NCBI GenBank assembly: GCA_024195265.1
Contig: JAJLRJ010000009.1
Coordinates: 6,050,682 to 6,114,681 of the forward strand
Reading direction: 5' to 3'
Origin: Dendrophyllia cribrosa
Lineage: Eukaryota > Cnidaria > Anthozoa > Scleractinia > Dendrophylliidae
Length of the DNA stretch: 64,000 nucleotides
Notes under the pieces: model-generated
Told to the model about the DNA's origin: nothing
Database searches by the model: none
What the model saw: only the letters and a program-made list of their open reading frames with translations
Program-made: the position numbers and the translations under genes
Shown here: piece after piece, positions 59,011 to 64,000 of the stretch
Layout: each line of letters begins with the position of its first letter
Numbering within the stretch: the stretch's first letter is position 1

Positions 59011-59410
59011 TTTAAAGGGACACTGTCACCTATTTTTAGTACGACTTTGAAAAGCCAAAAAACATATTTGTTTCAATGGAAACCTTAAAATAATGGTCCA
59101 GTTTTGTTAACAAATACTCTTCGAGTGCACAGAAACTAGTATTCGTTATCTTTGGCTGCGGATAGGCAAGATGGAAATGGATTGCAACTTGAAAAAATTG
59201 GCCAATTTTTTCAAGTTCCTCCTAAGAGTCGTGGAAAAATCGCAGAAAAACTTATTATGGTATGTTCCTCCTTGAAGAAATCACTTGATCTTATCTTTTT
59301 GGTGTTCTAAAAGCAATGTTATGTCTGAGCAAAGGTACTCTGTCATATATTTTATTTTTAGTGTATTTTGACCGAAACACAGCAAAATCTGCGTGACAAT
59401 GCCCCTTTAA
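59011..59410. mobile_element. MITE with TTTAAAGGGACACTGTCAC end
   Basis: TTTAAAGGGACACTGTCAC at 59011 is mirrored by GTGACAATGCCCCTTTAA ending at 59410 (two mismatches). The target is probably TTAA or TA. Confidence 0.7.
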
Positions 59411-61299
59411 GATGCTTTAAGGGTCTTGTAAGTGCCCCTAAGGTACGAGAATTAATTCAATATATTGCAGTTATGATTTGTTTTACATGTACAGTCGCTT
59501 TTCCGGTCACACTAGGTGATCTGTCACAAACGTTACTATACTGTAACTATTTGAAACCTTTAATCAATCTTTCGCAATCACATGGCATGAAACGTCAACT
59601 TAATACTTCCATTTATCTGTTGCTCGAAAAGAAAGAAAACGAAATTGTTATCGAAAGGAACTCTCGCCAAACCCGGCAATAATGTACTAAGTTCCTTTTA
59701 CTTGATGTTTCATTTCGTCATTTTTATTTTTCTTACGTTGTAAATAAATCCAATCATCCATGAGTTTGAAGTTGCTATATCAACTGATATGACGTCACTA
59801 ACACTTCGCCTCAGGCTATAAACCACTTGAAAAAAGTGAACTTTTTCACTTTTTGGAGCCCATTTTATAAGTCGTACGCTTGGCTCAAAGCCAAGGCATG
59901 TAATTATTCCTTGCCAGGTCAAAACAATATCTACTTGCGTCAGAGAAAATTGTGTGATTTCACATGAAACATGCTGCCAGACTGCGCGGCACCGGCATGT
60001 GAATTGAACTATTATTTACATTGAAATCGAAATTTTCGATGGCAAAATCAAGACCAGTTCACATCAAATTCGATCAAATTTGCTGAATTCAATAAACTAT
60101 GATGTAAATCTCATGCAAAGTGAAAGTGATTTAATTTGAAACATGCACTATAAACACAACTCCTGCATTGCACAGTGTGGCATGCATCACAGGGAACTGG
60201 TTAAAAGAATTCATTTCATATTTCTGCATTTTCATTTGTGTATTACATGTAAAACACGTTGAAAGAATGGTAAATGAGCATTTGACTTTATCCTTTGCTT
60301 GACTACAAGATCTGAAATTGAAATGAAGAACAACTATATGCCAGCCGACTACAGTACATTTTTATTTATCACATTTTGATAGAAAACTCCAACATTTATT
60401 GTTTTGTGACAACGGAAACCTTGCGGTTTTCACTGCAATATTTAAGAATCAGGTTAAAAAAAATTGATTTCGATGCGAACGTCCATGAGTATTACTGTTA
60501 ATAATTTATTTTTCATGTTTTGTTTATTCCAAAGCACTGTGGCTTTTCTTGGGTAAGTCTTATGTTAACACAGCATTTTTTCATAACCAGGTCACTTTGT
60601 TGTCATCGCACGATTCCTAAGATTTTCTGACAGAGAACCTGTATTCAGATGCGGCCGAAAGCTGAAAGATACCCCATATAAAATGAACTGCGCAAGGTTC
60701 AAATGAGCAAACTAAAAAAAGCTAGAAATGAGGGAAAACAAGCTGAAGTCTGAACCTGATAAACTATATATAAAGGGTAAATATATAAAAATGTAAAGGC
60801 GCTTTATTTTAGTTTAGTTTCAAGTTGTTTTTTTTTTTTCCCTTTCCATTATGCTAATCTGGAAGTCATATAAGATTTCATTTGGCACCATCAACATTTT
60901 TTTAGCGCCTTATTTGGCTCTAATTAACACCCGCTAGGCGTTTCTTAGACGACGCAACTTAGTTCATTAAAACTTAAGCATTTCCCGGTGAAGGAGCCAG
61001 GGACAATTAGGTTGGATTAACTATCGAAAGGATTAGTTGACTGTTAAGGCTCGCAAACAGTTTACTCTGGAGCGAAAGGTAAGGTTTTCAATATTTTTCC
61101 GCCCTCTGTCTTCTTGTGTGTTTTATGTAATGTGTTGTGAAATATTCAACTCGTCCGTGCATAATCAGTTTATGTTATGTGTATGTCTTTATATGTTAAC
61201 GAACCTGCCATTCATTTTAAAACAATGCGGTATTGTGAAACCTATAGACTTAGCTAGAGGTGACAACAATCTATTTATATTGTACAAAAAAAGATCGCG
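59411..61299. other. No recognisable feature
   Basis: AT-rich DNA. The 5' part of the following LINE may begin in here, but no ORF1 was recognised. Confidence 0.35.
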
Positions 61300-64000
61300 A
61301 TGAATGGTAATAATATTAAGCTGAAAGCTATCTCGCTCAACGTTTTCATGGTATTCGGACCTTGGAAAAGCGTAAAGGAATTCTAAATTGGTTAATCAAG
61401 CAAAAGGCAGATATTTGTTTTCTACAAGAAACCTATAGCACAAAGGAAATCGAAAACCAGTGGAAAGCGCAGTGGCATGGGATTTCTTTTTTGCGCACGG
61501 GTCTGCGCATAGTCGAGGGGTCGTCATACTTATACGACATACGCTTGATTTTAAACTAATTTCAGTCAAGTCCGACGAAGAAGGAAGATTCATCCTTTTG
61601 GAGGCTAATATTCAGGATTGTTCTTTTCTTTTGGTAAACATTTACACCCCTAACATAACAACTCAACAATCCGATTTTTTCCAAAAAATATCCAACATGA
61701 TCAACAGCGAGGAACACTTTAAGCAATGCAAAATCTTACTCGGTGGAGATTTCAATTTAACTCGCGACCTTTCCCTTGATTGCCTAGGTGGGAACCCAAC
61801 CTATAAACATTCAGTCAAAATTTTAGATGATATCTTAAATGAAAACGACTTAATTGATATTTGGAGGATACAAAATCCAGAAAGCAAACGTTTTACATGG
61901 AGGCAGAAACGTCCATTTATACAAAGGCGACTGGACTACTGGTTTATAAGTGATATATTAGAGGATGATGTTGCTAAGGCCGACATTATAACCACTATCA
62001 AAACAGATCATTCAGCAGTCATCCTTGAAATAGACAGCCTCAATAACCAACCACACGGCCCGTCCTTCTGGAAACTAAATAACAGTCTCTTAGAAGACAC
62101 TGATTACATTCTCCTGATGCGAGAGATGTTCCCTGAATGGAAAACAGAAATCAATTTCTGTAATGATCCAAGAATAGTGTAGGACTGGATTAAATTTAAA
62201 GTTCGCCAAGAAACCATTACTTACAGTAAACAAAAAGCCCGTCAAAGAAGAGATAAATTAACAATAATTGAAAATAAGCTTAAGATGTGTGAAGAAGAAG
62301 TAGTGGCATCTCCAACACCTGTAAATGTAGAGAATTTAGAAAAGGCTAAAGCGGAATATGAAAGAGAATACGACTATATTGTGTCAGGTTCGATTATTCG
62401 CTCTCGCATCACATGGTACGAAAAGGGAGAAAGAAACACTAAATTTTTTTTAAACCTTGAAAATAACAAAAAGAAAAAGAGCTCAATAAGAAAGCTGATT
62501 CAATCAAACGGTAAAGAATCTACCAACCCAAACACAATTTCAAAGGAAATCGAATTTTTCTTTGCGGATCTTTACGATGAAAAGGCAGAATTTACTTTTG
62601 ATCAAATGACTTGCCCCTTCTTGAACACTGCTAATATTCCAAAATTATCAGATGAAATGCGTGACACATACGAGGGCGAGCTAACATACGCAGAATGTTT
62701 TAATATTCTCTCCACGTTTAAAAACAACAAAACACCAGGTAACGTCGGCTTATCTGTGGAATTTTATAAGGTCTTTTGGCCGGAAATCGGGCGGAATCTT
62801 GTCGATTCCTTAAATTATTCCTATCGCCATGGTGAACTCTCGACAACTCAAAAACAAGCAGTAATAACTCTTTTACAGAAAAAAAATCGAGACAGACGAC
62901 TAATAAAGAACTGGAGACCAATTTCCTTAGTCAATGTTGATGCAAAAATTGGGTCAAAAGCGATCGCAAAACGACTTGAGAAAGTGCTTCCTCAAATTAT
63001 TCATTTCGATCAAAATGCTTATGTGAAAGGGCGAACAATTTTTGACGCAGTTCGCACCATTGATGATGTAATTGAGTTCACTAAACGGAAAGGCCATAAA
63101 GGTATTTTGACTGCTATTGATTTTGAAAAGGCCTTCGATTCGGTTAACCGGAGTTTTCTTTTTAGAACTTTAGAAGTCTTTGGTTTCGGCGCTTCCTTTA
63201 TTACCTGGATTAAAACATTTTACAATGACATATCAAGTTGCGTGATTAATAACGGCTTTACTACACCTTTCTTCCAAGTTAAACGCGGAGTTCGTCAAGG
63301 GGATCCTCTTTCCCTGTATCTTTTTATTATTGCTCTCGAGACTTTGGCGATATACATACGAAATAATAACCAAATACGAGGCATTAAGATCAACGAAACA
63401 GAAATGATTAAGTTGGTCAATTTCGCGGACGACATAACAACGTTCGTTAGCGATAAACCTTCTTTTTTTAATCTCATGGATAGTGTGAAACATTTTAGCA
63501 GATACTCGGGATTGAACATGAACCGTGAGAAAATCGAAATCCTTCCACTGGGCAACATGGAGCTTCATCACAACGACATGGGGGTTGAAGAAATAAAAAA
63601 ATTTGTAAAAATTTTAGGTGTATTTTTCACAAATGACAAAGTACTGTTTATTAAAAAGAATTTTGAATCCATCGAAAAGTCTGTCAAAGAACATTTACAT
63701 GGATAGAGCTGGAGAGGACTCACGTTGATTGGCAGAATTCAAGTCATTAAATCATTTGCTATCCCAAAAATTCTTTACCGCGTGACTCTTATTGCATGCG
63801 ATAAAGACTCGATACAAAAACTTAATTCAATTCCGTTCTCCTTCGTATGGAAAGGTAAAGACAAAGTGAAACGAGCGGCACTGATAAACCCAATAGAAAA
63901 AGGAAGCCTGAGTATGTCTGATATTAATTCAATGATTACGACACAAAGAGTTATGTGTATAAAAAGATATCTGGATCCTTACCCGGCAGGCTGGAAAATT
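61300..64000 (+). mobile_element. L1/Tx1-like LINE ORF2 (endonuclease and RT), truncated by window end
   Basis: An ATG at 61300 starts MNGNNIKLKAISLNV. After two frameshifts (near 61370 and 61485) an apurinic-type endonuclease follows: ADICFLQETYS, LLVNIYTPN, LLGGDFNLTRD, RRLDYWFIS, KTDHSAVI. An in-frame TAG at 62180 precedes the RT: WYEKGERNTKFF, NNKTPGNVGLSVEFYK (family D replaced by V), NWRPISLVNVDAKI, AIDFEKAFDSVNR, VRQGDPLS, the catalytic FADD at about 63424, and VKILGVFF. Another stop at 63704 precedes GLTLIGRIQVIKS and SFVWKGKDKV. It is an almost full-length but inactivated ORF2 and continues past 64000. Confidence 0.9.

Noticed and set aside
61037..61303. LINE ORF1
   Set aside because: No RNA-binding, zinc-knuckle or coiled-coil feature. 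The frame ends at the ORF2 start by chance.

Overview
The window is metazoan nuclear DNA, most likely from an anthozoan cnidarian and probably a stony coral. Genes are split by GT-AG introns, intergenic DNA is AT-rich and crowded with small inverted-repeat transposons, and there is a NACHT/leucine-rich-repeat receptor of the kind expanded in corals. LINE, Penelope-like, Merlin-like and tRNA-derived SINE copies are all present. The species assignment is inference, because no rRNA or mitochondrial marker is present.

Layout. 1-3.0 kb: 3' half of a SAM-domain gene (+). 3-13.3 kb: repeats, including a 20-unit satellite array (6115-7946), a broken duplicate of a glycosidase last exon (about 8279-8640), a LINE fragment and two long palindromes. 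13.36-13.90 kb: an intronless F-box gene (+). 14-18.5 kb: repeats and one arm of a local segmental duplication. 18.58-24.67 kb: a five-exon family 1 glycoside hydrolase (GH1) gene (-). 24.7-30.4 kb: the region between two divergent genes, filled with non-autonomous elements. 30.37-35.33 kb: a second four-exon GH1 gene (+). 35.3-48 kb: almost entirely transposon relics. These include a RecQ-helicase remnant, two Penelope-like copies in opposite orientation, a SINE and a LINE joined tail to tail, and a Merlin-like transposase. 48.03-52.7 kb: an NLR gene (-) with 15 leucine-rich repeats. 54-57 kb: two decayed genes, one of an unnamed family and one F-box/LRR. 61.3-64 kb: a LINE with endonuclease and reverse transcriptase (+) that runs off the window.

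The GH1 pair is the clearest functional unit. The two genes are head to head, about 5.7 kb apart, with matching intron phases. Each keeps both catalytic glutamates (TINEP and TENG). One begins with a likely signal peptide and the other does not, which suggests a lumenal/secreted copy and a cytosolic copy. The NLR is the only immune-type gene. No gene ties the window into a new multi-gene system. The most unusual material is in the repeats: a transposon family carrying a variable 88/92-bp satellite, two TA insertions that can be read against an uninterrupted sequence, and a long-terminal-repeat-like direct repeat inside a GH1 intron.
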